Positions 33,301 through 44,300 of a DNA stretch of 64,000 nucleotides are shown here, piece after piece; position 1 is the stretch's first letter; each line of letters begins with the position of its first letter. This stretch comes from Lithobates sylvaticus. Lineage: Eukaryota; Chordata; Amphibia; Anura; Ranidae. The notes under the pieces were generated by a model, which saw nothing but the letters and a program-made list of their open reading frames with translations, was not told the origin of the DNA and did not search any database. Position numbers and translations under genes: made by a program. The stretch lies in contig CM053032.1 of assembly GCA_028564925.1 (NCBI GenBank), positions 123,275,490-123,339,489 on the forward strand, written 5' to 3'.

Positions 33301-34605
33301 TCATTTTAAAAATTGTAAAATCTATCTTAATGAAATGTATATGGCAAAATAAAAAAAAAACGAGAATTGCATCGCCTGTACTAGAAAAGGGGAAAAAACA
33401 GGGGGGACTCGCCGCCCCGAACATTAAAAAAATATTATAATGCGGTAATACTTTCGCGAGTGGTGGAATGGGCTAAGGAAAAAAATGAAAATAGATGGGT
33501 CAATATAGAAAACATAATGAGTGGTACACAATTGGGTAGGGTAATTTGGAATCCTTCACAGTTTAGGGCATTGGGGGCGAACACGTATGTTATAACACAT
33601 AATATATAAAAAATCTGGGATAGGATACATAAACAATATAACTGGACACATAATTCACCCTTGATTTTTTTTAAAAATAATGATTATTTCCCCCAAAATT
33701 TAATAGCAGGGAATTGGATAAAGAAGGACACTGCACAGCTGAAAGACATAGTGAGGAGGGGAGGAATTCAGGACTTAAGATCGGACACAGATTTAATGGT
33801 GTTAGATGAATGGCGGTACCTCCAGTTAAAACATTTCGTAGAGAAATTACCCCCCCCCCCCAATAAGGGAAGCAGAGGACCTTCGGCCTTCGCGGCTATG
33901 CGAGAGGGGGAAATCATGCAATAAAATAGCTCGGATATATAAAATCTTAAACGACGTGAGTGAGGTGGAGGTCCCGCCATACATCAAAAAATGGGAACAG
34001 GAACTAGGGTCACAAAGAAACAAACCCATTATTGATAAAATTATTCAATTAACACATAATTCTGCTGTAGATAACAGGACGGCTGAGACAAATTTTAAAT
34101 GTCTTGCAAGGTGGTATGCTACCCGGATAAAATAAGTAAATTCCAACCAGGAAAATCCTCGGACTGTTGGAGAGGTTGTAAGGTAGTAGGCACAATGGCC
34201 AACTTATGGTGGGATAGTCCCGTAATTAAACAGTACTGGAAAGAGGTCCTACAATTAATAAAGGAAATCACTAACAAAGAAAGACCTGAAGACCCCTGGA
34301 TATGCTTCTTCCATGGAGTAGAGAGCTCGTCTAAGCAATATAGAGAGTCTGTTGTTTCCACCATGATCAATGTAGCAAAAAGTCTTATCCCCAAAAAATG
34401 GCAGGAACTAGAAAGCCCAAAAATGCAAGACTGGATACTTGGTATAAATAATAAATACAACCTGTATAGACTAGATCTAGGTAGGGAAGAAGAAAGAGGG
34501 AGAGCCGAAAGGATAAATGGGAAGTTGGAGGGCATTCAAAAAGACGTGGAGATATGTAGAAATAATGACCCAACAATAGAGGAGGGTAAGGATGGAATTA
34601 AGTGA
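27329..34605 (+). pseudogene. L1 ORF2 (endonuclease and reverse transcriptase), split
   Basis: It starts MNEINILTYNVRGLN, the expected ORF2 start. The APE-type endonuclease runs to KGRLGE (27640) and resumes after the DIRS-like insertion at about 31112 with ITLANIYSPN, then SRLDYILVD (31410-31440) and SDHPPVTM (31492-31515). The reverse transcriptase follows: PGPDGF (32219), SIDAEKAFDRVDW (32600-32635), a TRQGCP block near 32780, and FADD (32898-32909). The cysteine-poor C-terminal region extends to a stop at 34605. Several frameshifts separate the blocks. The protein would nick target DNA and reverse-transcribe L1 RNA. Confidence 0.88.
27638..31106 (-). mobile_element. DIRS-like retroelement fossil inserted in L1 ORF2
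   Basis: DIRS-like elements integrate with a tyrosine recombinase and carry inverted termini. The two ends here are inverted copies around the core ccttccaggacggcacacct (left about 27678-27697, right about 31084-31103). On the minus strand a gag-like part lies at 29589-29074 and a reverse-transcriptase part at 28973-27920 (FMTTLDLRDAYLHVPI, LIPYLDDLLISG). The copy is broken, with several breaks, and is shorter than the relative at 38-46 kb. The 8-mer ggagaaaa occurs on both flanks (27630-27637 and 31107-31114). It is younger than the L1 that it splits. Confidence 0.85.
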
Positions 34606-34790
34606 TAAGAAACAGAGATTTGAATGGAACTTGGTGCCCGGGGGGAATTAAGGGAAGGGTCGGGAGGAGGGAGAAATGGAAAATGTTTTGTAATTTTAAC
34701 AGGATGTAAGAGAAATACAAATAGATGATCTTGTAAAAGGTTGTTGTATTATTTTTATATGTGGAAAATTAAATAAAGAATAAAACATAA

Positions 34791-35061
34791 AAAAAACACA
34801 ACACATACTTTCATAGAAAGTGTATCTTTCTCCTAGTGCGTTTTTGACTATTTAATAAAAACATATGCTTTTGCTAGGATCTGGCTCACAATCAGATTTA
34901 AAAGTGTATTGAGATTAACTAATGCAGAAGCACAACAGTAGTCTATGAATGCAAAATATGACATCATGTAGACCTATGTAATAAGTGAAGTTCATGCAGT
35001 TTTGTACTAATGACTTTATAAAATACTATTGCACAGGCCACCAATGCCAAAAATCACAAAC
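34791..35061. other. Sequence between the L1 and FAM234B
   Basis: No recognisable feature. Confidence 0.4.
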
Positions 35062-35300
35062 TCACAAACTTACCCTTTGAGGTACAGCACTAAACTTTAG
35101 CCTGGCGAGTATTCTTTTAACATCTTCTACTTTGGGTTTCATGTTTACATGTCCTAGTGACAGTGCTCGACTGTTAGAAAGTGCCCATTTCATGCCTAGT
35201 TTACTGACTGTCAAATTTCGAGGCAACTTGTCTGTGTCCGGTCCCTTTTCTCCCGTCATTATAGCAAGAACAACATCCTTCTCAAGCTCTATGATGCCTC
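35062..35300 (-). CDS. FAM234B: FAM234B exon: C-terminus
   Basis: The acceptor TTTCAG precedes GAGGCATC; the exon enters in phase 1 and codes [12 protein letters not shown] through [10 protein letters not shown] to [12 protein letters not shown]. Read straight through, it stops at TGA (35062-35064), giving a C-terminal VSL. However, AAAGG/GTAAGT at 35074/35073 is a strong donor in phase 0, so the coding sequence may splice on to a short terminal exon. The known human protein ends in a similar short tail after the equivalent KF motif. Confidence 0.9.
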
Positions 35301-38300
35301 CTGAAAGATAAAACAATAAAATAAAAGGCAGTTCAATGTTTGAAATGGTTAGATTACCTGCTAAATGCACAGAAGTGACATGTTTATTTCAGAATAGTTG
35401 CTGCTCTAAAATACTATCCAACTTACCACTTGTGGCAACTATGCTTGCTGTAACTTTGAAAAGATCTAGAACAACCCCAGGGTAGGTTGGGTAGAGTAAG
35501 TAGAGATGTCTGTTCAAATGGTCCTCCGATTTTGTATCCAGCGCCGGTTTCTTTGTCATAAAAAAATAAAAATAAATCAGGATCTAGACATCACCCAAGA
35601 CAGCAATCAAGCTGATTTTTCTACAAAAGGTTGGAAAATTAAGCTTTTACATGTCTGTTACTAGCAAACCAGTGTTTTACGGTGGGGCTTTGGGTGTCTT
35701 GGAAATTCTTTATTATGACAAGTTTACCTAAAATATACAGTTCTACTAGATCTACACAATACAAGTAAACTGACTACCAATACTTTATATAAAATTGGCA
35801 AAATCTTTTAAGATAAATATACACTGTAGAGAGACAGACCACATCTCATAAAGCAAAGCAGCAGCAGCACTGAATGAAATATAGTACATCCAGTGTCAGA
35901 TCAACATAAAGGTCAATTCAGTCACCTGTCAGGGGTTTATGCCTGCCTTTGTCACCTGGACTAAAAAAACTTCAAGTACTCTGGACATCTCATACATTTA
36001 CGTCATTCTTCAGTGCAGCCAATATTCCTAGTCAAGTCAACAGAATAGCTTTCACACTGGATTCCACTTGTGTGGCAGCTCAGTATCCTAAATAAAATAT
36101 TCACCAATAAATGTGATGTAACAATATTTGTTTTAGACTAGGCCTTTTATCTGCGTATAAAAAGGACACCCTCTTTATAAATTTAAAGCAATCTCACAAA
36201 TTACATTTTTTTTTCTTGTTTTTTTATTTAACTGTAATCAGCTATAATTAACTCCTTCCTCCCATTGTCTGTTTCCTTTTTTTTATGTGTTTTTACTCAT
36301 TTGTTCATAATCATTTTATTTTCATAAATAAAAAATAAAAATGTATGATTGCATTTAAAAAAATAACTATTTTCTTTACAAAGAACTTTGCCATGCTTTG
36401 TACTAAAAATGTAAATGCAGCATTATCAACTAGTGCGATTTTTTTTTTTTAATTGTTGTGATACATAGATGAAAAGTTTAAATGCAATGGTTGTTGACAG
36501 GTACATTCTACTATTTAAGAAAATTGCTCAAGCCTTCCACCTGTTGCTTTTGGGGTTCTTTCAGCCATATATTGCAGCAATGCTGGGGTAGGGGGCCTGA
36601 CATTAAAACACCTGGGGCCCAAAGTACATAGTTACCTAGGTTGAAAATTGACCCATTTATTTGTTCAGCCTAAAGAGATACTAATAAAATCAAAACACTG
36701 AGTACATCATTCTTACAGCAGCTCAAAATCTTACCGAGTTATTTTCTGTAGACTGTCCCTCTCCCCAGAAAAGGAACACAGATTTCCCATCTGCAGTTAG
36801 AAGTGACAAAGCTTTTACATCCCTTTCATGCCATGGAATCTCCCATTCCCAAAGTAATGCACTTGTGGATCCATCAATCACAACAACCTGGAAGACATTA
36901 TATTAACATAGCACTTCAGTAAAAAATTCAAATCAAGAAAATAAAAATAGTATAGTATGTTTAGAAGATTTTTTTTTTGTTCCTCTTCGACCACTGCACA
37001 TAACTAATGTTGTTTAGCAGCTCTTGGCACAGCAGAACTCAAATTTCTTGTTTACAGTACCTATAGCTGTTCTTTGATTGCCAATGCACAACCATGCCTA
37101 AGAGGCCTAAATATTGTGAAAACATGACTCAAGGACATGACTTGTGAAAACAAAATAGATGTAGGGTGGCGAACATTTAAAATAAAAATACAGAAAATGC
37201 ATCTGCTACATTTCTAAGTCGGTTTAGTCCTAGATGTTGGCTTTGTGTCCTAGAGCAAGCAGAATTTGGATGAATTTATTCACAGTTATGGAGAGGACAA
37301 TGGACTTCGACCATATCTTCTGACTGGGGGTGAATTATTTTCCAAGTAAATAAAGAGAAAAAATTACTTTTCACTTTGGTAAAAAAAAATAAAAAGAAGA
37401 ACAATGTGTAATCAGCAAATACCCTCTTTGCAACATGTACAGCTGTATATTGATCAGTAAGGCATGTACATTTCACTGAGAAATGTGTATGTGATATGGA
37501 TGTTGCTATTGCATACCTTATTATTTTAGGATTAGGAGCACCAAGAGCATTTCAGATAAAAGATCAGGGATAATGCAGTTTTTGTGCATTTGGTTAGGTT
37601 GCCTTCAGTCCCTACAAGCCTTATTTATACTTTATGTAGTCTGACATTTTAAAAAAAAAAAAAAAAAAAAAACTGTAAAAAACACAAAGTAGTACATTTT
37701 GTCCAGTATATAAACACATACCTTTTTCATATCATTGCTACTCTGAATTTGTAAAAAGAAATCCAGATTCCCATCAGTGTTAAAATAACCGGGCTGAGGA
37801 ATACTGTAGAAAAAAATAAAAAATAAATACATAACTGCCAAAACAAAAAAAATGGAAATCTGCAAATGCTGTTGCCCTGTGTGCCAGAAATGGTATTAAA
37901 AAGAAAAAAAAGAAACGTATATGTTCAAGCAGTATTAAACCCAAGGCAAACATTTATTATATTGCAGCTTACTCTCTTTTCCTATAGTAAACCGGCGGGA
38001 GTGCTGGCAAGGACAGAGGCCACCCCAGCTCTAATGATAGAGGATACAATAAAGATCTTATAGGCCGCACATCACTGCAAGACACTGTGGATATGTGAAA
38101 TGACAGCCTCAGCCTGGGCTCAAGCCAAGCCACACCACCCAATGTGTTTGACTCTGCTCCCAGAGCTTAATCCCCATGTATGCAAAAATGCAAAACAATC
38201 TGGCAGTGAAAGGGTTAATCCCAATTCTGCATTAACAAAAGCAAAAACAAAATGCAGGGCGTAGCAGAAAACCTGGAGTTAGACTTACTGGTAACTCTAT

Positions 38301-41300
38301 TTCCAATAGTCTTCCAGGACAGCCCTTGAGAGATGGAGCTCCTCCCATCGCCACAGGAAACACATTGCCCATTTAGTTCAAAAGGCGGTTCCTCAAGCCC
38401 ATGGTCAGTCATCACCAAGAACCGAAGGATGGAACTGAAAAATATAATCAGAACAGGTAATATCATCAACTCACCAATTTAATTCAAGGGTGGGATCGTG
38501 CTGTCCTGGAAGACTACTGGAAATAAGAGTTACCTGTAAGTCTAACTCCAGTTTGTCGTCTTCCAGGACAGCCCTTGAGAAGATCCCCAAGTACTCACCA
38601 GATTAGGGGGGGGGGGGGGCACAGCTTTGAGGACTTTCCTCCCAAAAGCCTGGTCTGGACTAGATAGTAGATCTAGTCGGTGGTGCCTTGTAAAGGTGGT
38701 AAAGCTTGACCATGTAGCTGCTTTGCACATCTGCTCCGGGGGGGGGCACCAGCCTTTTCGACGCAGGACGCCAAAAGCGCTCGTGGGGTGTGCCTTAATA
38801 CCCTTAGGAGGTTCCTTATCTAGCACTCTATACTCCTCTGTGATAGCTAACTTGAGCCATATGGCTAAAATGACTTTAGAGGCCTTTCGACCCTTACGTC
38901 TACTGGAATGCAGGACAAAAAGTGAATCTACTAACCTAAAACCCCTTAGTCGCTTCTAGATAACTTAGAATGCGCTTTCTAAACATCCAGCAAGTGAAAT
39001 TGCCTTTGTCATTTGAGGCATTTTGACAAAAAGTAGGTAGAATCCCAGGTCCGTCCTTAGGATGACTCTATCATCCAGGATCTGGAGGAAGGGCTCTCTA
39101 ATGGAAAGAGCTTGCATTTCACTCACTCTACGAGCTTAGGTGATTTTGACTAGGAGCACCGTCTTAAGAGTGAGTAATCTTAAAGAGGCTTCTGAGATTG
39201 GTTCAAAGGGTGCCCCTAGAAAGGCCCTGAGGACTACCGATAGGTCCCAGGTTGGGGTCTTGTGATCCTGGACTGTTCTGTGTTTTTCAATTGCTTTACA
39301 GAACCTTGAGATAAGGGGATCTTCCTGTAAGCGTTTTTCTAGATACACACTTAAGGCAGCGATCTGTACTTTAATTGTACTTAGTGACAAGCCTCGAGCC
39401 ATACCGCCCTGAAGAAACTCTAGGATGTTTGTTGTGCTCCTGCTTTCATCCCCTCTACCGTCTAACCATGCATTCAATTTCTTCCAGATTTTGCCATAGA
39501 TAGCTCTGGTGACCGGTTTTCGACTCTGAAGCAAAGTTCGGAGAACTCTTATGGATAGTCCTTTGCGCTCTAGGATCTCTTCTTCAGTAGCCACGCTAAC
39601 AACTTTAGCATGGCAGATTGTAGATACACCAGCGATCCCTGCGAGAGAAGATCTAGCCTGAGGGGTAACCTCAGAGGGGGCTGGTCTGCTAATTTGAGAA
39701 GTGTTGTAAACCACGGTCTCTTGGGCCAGAACTTTGCTACTAAGATTGTGTCGCTTCCAGAAATAATTTGGCAAAAAACCCTCAGAATGGTGGAGGGTTG
39801 GAAATGCGTACAAAAGGTTGAAGACCCAGGAGTTCTGCAGAGCACCCACTGCTAGGGGTTGATCTTCTGGGTATAGCGAAAAGAAACTTGGGACTTTCGC
39901 ATTTTTCCTGGTCGCGAACAGATCCACTTCTGGTTTCTCCCAGTATGCCACTATGCCACTATGCCACTATGTCGACCAACGTGGTGTATTTGGATTTTGC
40001 AAAAGCATTTGACACAGTTCCCCATAAACATTTACTGTACAAAATATGGTCCGTTGGCATGGACCATAGGGTGAGTACATGGATTGAAAACTGACTACAA
40101 GGGAGAGTTCAGAGGGTGGCGACAAAACTCGGAATGGTCAGAGCTAGGTAGTGGGTTCCCCAGGGTTCTGTGCTGGGACCAATCCTATTTATTTTGTTCA
40201 TAAATGACCTGGAGGATGGGGTAAACAGTTCAATCTCTGTATTTGCAGACGATACTGTGTTGCGTTTGTTAAAAATATGATTTTTTTATATTAATCAGAC
40301 ATAACATTATGTGGGACAATATTACAATAGTGGTAAATACTGTCAGGTTTTGACTTGAGTAGACAATGGGTACGTAGATACCATTGTTGTATTCAAGTGA
40401 CAGTGAATAGGCTATTATCTCTATAGCTACAGTAAACAAATACTTACTTGTTTGATATTCTTTCAGCTCTCAAACTGAAAGAATGACTGTTAGTCGTTTG
40501 TTATGGAAACAAGTTTGTAACCATTAACTTTTGGTAACAAACTTGTACAAATAAAAAAAGACATGAGTAGAGACTGGGAGACACACGTCATCATGCTTTG
40601 AAGATCAGAAGCCACTCATGATAGAAGAAAAGGTGCCTGGTGTTCAAGAAGCATCGTTGCCAATGGAGATCACGAACATACAGTAATGGAAGATAAGTAA
40701 CTTTTAAGTATATTTGTACCATTATAGACCATAGGCTGTTCTTTTTCTAGGCATTTTGCTTGTTATAGATATCTTGTATTGTATTCCTAATATTGTAATA
40801 GTTTTGTATGTACAGCATCTTTGTATAGTAAAAGCACATTTACACACTGCAGAAGTCTCAGCTTCCTTGCTTACAAAGTAACCTTGCTAGATAGACGCAA
40901 GCAAAACAGTTAATAAGCTAAGCAGGACAATAACTTCTCTGCAGGATGTGGAAACTTTGCAAAAAGATCTGAACAAATTATTGGGGTAGGCAACTACATG
41001 GCAAACCAGGTTTAATGTAGAAAAATTGTAAATAATGCATTTGGGTGGCACAAATATGAATGCAATCTATACACTGGGGGAGGGGGGGGGACCTCTGGGG
41101 GAATTTAGGATGGAAAAGGACCTGGGGATCCTAGTAGATGGTAGGCTCAGCAATGGCATGCAATGCCAAGCTGTTGCTAACAAAGCAAACAGAATATTGG
41201 CATGCATTAAAAAGGGGATCAACTTCAGAGAGGAAACAATAATTCTCCCGCTCTACAAGACTCTGGCCGGCCGCACCTAGAGTATGCTGTCCAGTTCTGG

Positions 41301-44300
41301 ACACCAATCCTAAGAAAGTATGTACTGGAAATGGAGCGAGTACAAAGAAGGGTAACTAAGCTAATAAAGGGTCTGGAGGATATTAGTCATGAGGAAAGGT
41401 TGCGAGCACTGAACTTATTCTCTCTGGAGAAGAGACGATTGAGAGAGGATATGATTGCAATTTATAAATACCGTACTGCTTACCCCACAATGGGGATAAA
41501 ACTTTTTTGCGGAAGGGAGTTTAACAAGGCATGTGGCCACTCATTAAAATTAGAAGAAAGAGAGGTTTAACCTTAAAACTACGTAGAGGGTTCTTTACTG
41601 CAAGAGCGGAAAGGATGTGGAATTCCATTCCAAAGGCGGTGGTCTCAGCGGGGAGCATTGATAGTTTCAAAAAACGATTAGATAAGCACTTGAACAACCG
41701 CAGCATACAGGGATTTACAATGCAATACTGACATATAATCATACACATAGGTTCGACTTGATCGACTTGTGTCTTTTTTGAACCTCACCTACTATGCAAC
41801 TATAACTACTTCTGGATGTAGAGACCATTCTTGAATCGAGACTTGTTGTTGACTCAAAATCTGCAGCATCGTTCTGCTCTCCCTTCAGATGCAGAGATAG
41901 ATGCGAGATTGTTCTCTGCCCACTGAAAGATGGTCTTGGCTGCTAACATCAAATCGGGGACTCCTGGTACCCCCTTGTTTGTTGATATACGCTACGGCTG
42001 TTGTATTGTTGGAATGGACCTGGAGGTGATGACCCTGGGTCTGTTCCTGAAAAGCTAGTAATCCCCTGGAGATAGCCGCCAGCTCTTTCCAATTGGAGGC
42101 GAAGCCTCTTTCTTCAGGGGTTCACTTGCCCTGGGCCCAGAAGCGCTTGAGATGCGCTCCCCATCCCAAACCGCTGGCATCCATGGTTAGTATGGATGAG
42201 ATGGGCAGTATCCAGTGTACCCCTTTGTGTAGGTTCTCCATGTTTCTCCATCACCATAGAGATCGCTTTACTCTGGCGGGAATCGATATTTCCACCTCTA
42301 GATCCTTGTCTCTCAACTCTTCCAGCAGGAACTCCTGTAGGCTCCTTTGGTGAAAGCGAGTCCATTGCACGGCCGGTATTGACGCAGTTATAAGGCCCAG
42401 GGCTGACATCACTTCCCTTACTGTGCAACTGTGACTGGATTGCAGGTAAGACATCCTCTGATTCAGCCTGGCAATCTTCTCTTCCGGAAGCACTATCTTC
42501 TGTTCTCTGGATTGGATGTTGTAACCCAAAAAGAGAATTGTATGGGCTGGGTTTAGTTTGTATTTTTCTTGATTTAAAAATCCACCCTAGACGCTGTAGG
42601 CTCTGCTGTTACGTCTAAATCTCAATGAAGATCCTCTGAGTGAGCCATAAGGAGTAGATTATCCAGGCATGGAATGATTGAAATGGACTGAAGTCTTAAA
42701 GGGACTAATGCTTCGGCCAACACTTTGGTGCAAATTCTCAGGGATTGATGACCGTCAGAAGGAAGTGCTCTGCATTGGAAGTGATAAATCTTGTCCCCAA
42801 TTTGATTTGCTAGACCAGGGGTCTCCAAACTACGGCCCTCCAGTTGTTCAAGAACTACAATTTCCATCATGCCTAGTCATGTCTGTGAATGTCAGAGTTT
42901 TACAATGCCTCATGGGACGTGTAGTTCCGCAACAGCTGGAGGGCCTAGTTTGGAGATCCCTGTGCTAGACGAAGGAATTTTTGACATTCTTTCCTTATCG
43001 GAATATGCAAATAGGCATCTTTTAGATCTAAAGTTGCCATGAAGGCTTGTTTCTGCAGATGATTTTTTATTGAATAAATGCACTTCACGCAAAACTTTTT
43101 GTATCGGATGGATAAGTTCAGGGGTCAGAGATTCATAATTAGTCTGAATTTTCCGGATGGTTTCCTTGTCACAAACACGCAAGAATAAAAACCGTGCCCA
43201 TGTTCCTGACCCGGGACTGGTACCAATACTTCTTGATCCACCATTTCCCCTTATCAGTAAAGGTACGGCCCTGGCTTTCTCTGCATTCCTTGGTAGTTTT
43301 GTAACAAGAAACTTGGAGGGTGGATCTCTGTGAAACTCCAGGGCATAACCCCTCCTTATGATGTTTAATATGAACTCGTTCGAGGTTACCGTCTCCCATT
43401 GTGGGAGAAACCCCTTCAGCCTTCCTCCTACTGGAAGCCTGACGTCACTGCGGTTTTGGGTTCTTTGGGAACTGTTAAAGAGAATACCTCCCTTCTCTTT
43501 ACCTTTCTGTCCTGACCAATGCTTCTGTCACGTAACTTATAGTGAAATGCCGAGGGTGGCCTCTTGCACAGTTCTGGTCCCAACACCCCTGGTAGTGGGG
43601 ACAGGGAGTGCTGGGGCAACTAAAGGTTCTAGGTGCCTGCAGAAGCCTGGAGCTTGGAGATACAGGAACCTCTCGGAGGAAGGCATGGAGACTGAGCACC
43701 AGAACTGTTCAGCGGAAGCCAGGCAGGTAAGTATGGACCCAGGAACAACTGCAGCATCAGGAACAGGCAAAGGTTGGCAACTAGGTACATAAACAGAAGG
43801 CAGGATCGTAGTCAAGGACAGGCAGAGGTTGGCAACAGGCTGGCAGCGAGGTACAGAATCAGGAAGCAGAGCCATGGTAGTGAATCCAAGCCAAGGTCTG
43901 TATTATCAGTAGAGGTAGGTAACAAGCAGGGGTGATCCATGAGAGTAGTCAAGGAAGCCGGGTTTGTCAGGAGCAAGGTAACAGGTCAGAACAGCAAACA
44001 TGAACACAGGGACAAGCTGAAGACGATCCAGCACTGGTATCAGGCAGAGTCTCCGTTTATATAGGGTGGCATACGCCGGGATTGGCGGACGTGAATGTGT
44101 GTGCGCGCGCTAACGGTGCGCCAGTGCGTGCGTTTGTTCCGGGAACTCGCTCGTCTCTGTGGGGTACACTGCGCATGGCTATTAGCAGAATGGGAATTAG
44201 CCACTGCTGCACGGAGATGGGCATTAGCAATGTGAGTTCTCTGACAGCTTTAGTCTGAACTCCTTATCCCTTTTTGGGGCTTCTTTTTAAAAGGACAAAA

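Larger units (their letters stand above)
24722..34790 (+). mobile_element. L1-like LINE, near full length, with nested insertions
   Basis: The order is: purine-rich 5' leader (from about 24722), ORF1 (24850-26860, interrupted by a hAT element at 25670-26672), a spacer, ORF2 (27329-34605, interrupted by a DIRS-like fossil at 27638-31106), and a 3' UTR with AATAAAG and a short A-tail near 34770-34790. Without insertions it would be about 5.6 kb, the normal size for an L1. Both ORFs carry frameshifts, so it is dead. It lies downstream of, or in a 3'-terminal intron of, FAM234B and in the opposite orientation. Confidence 0.9.
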
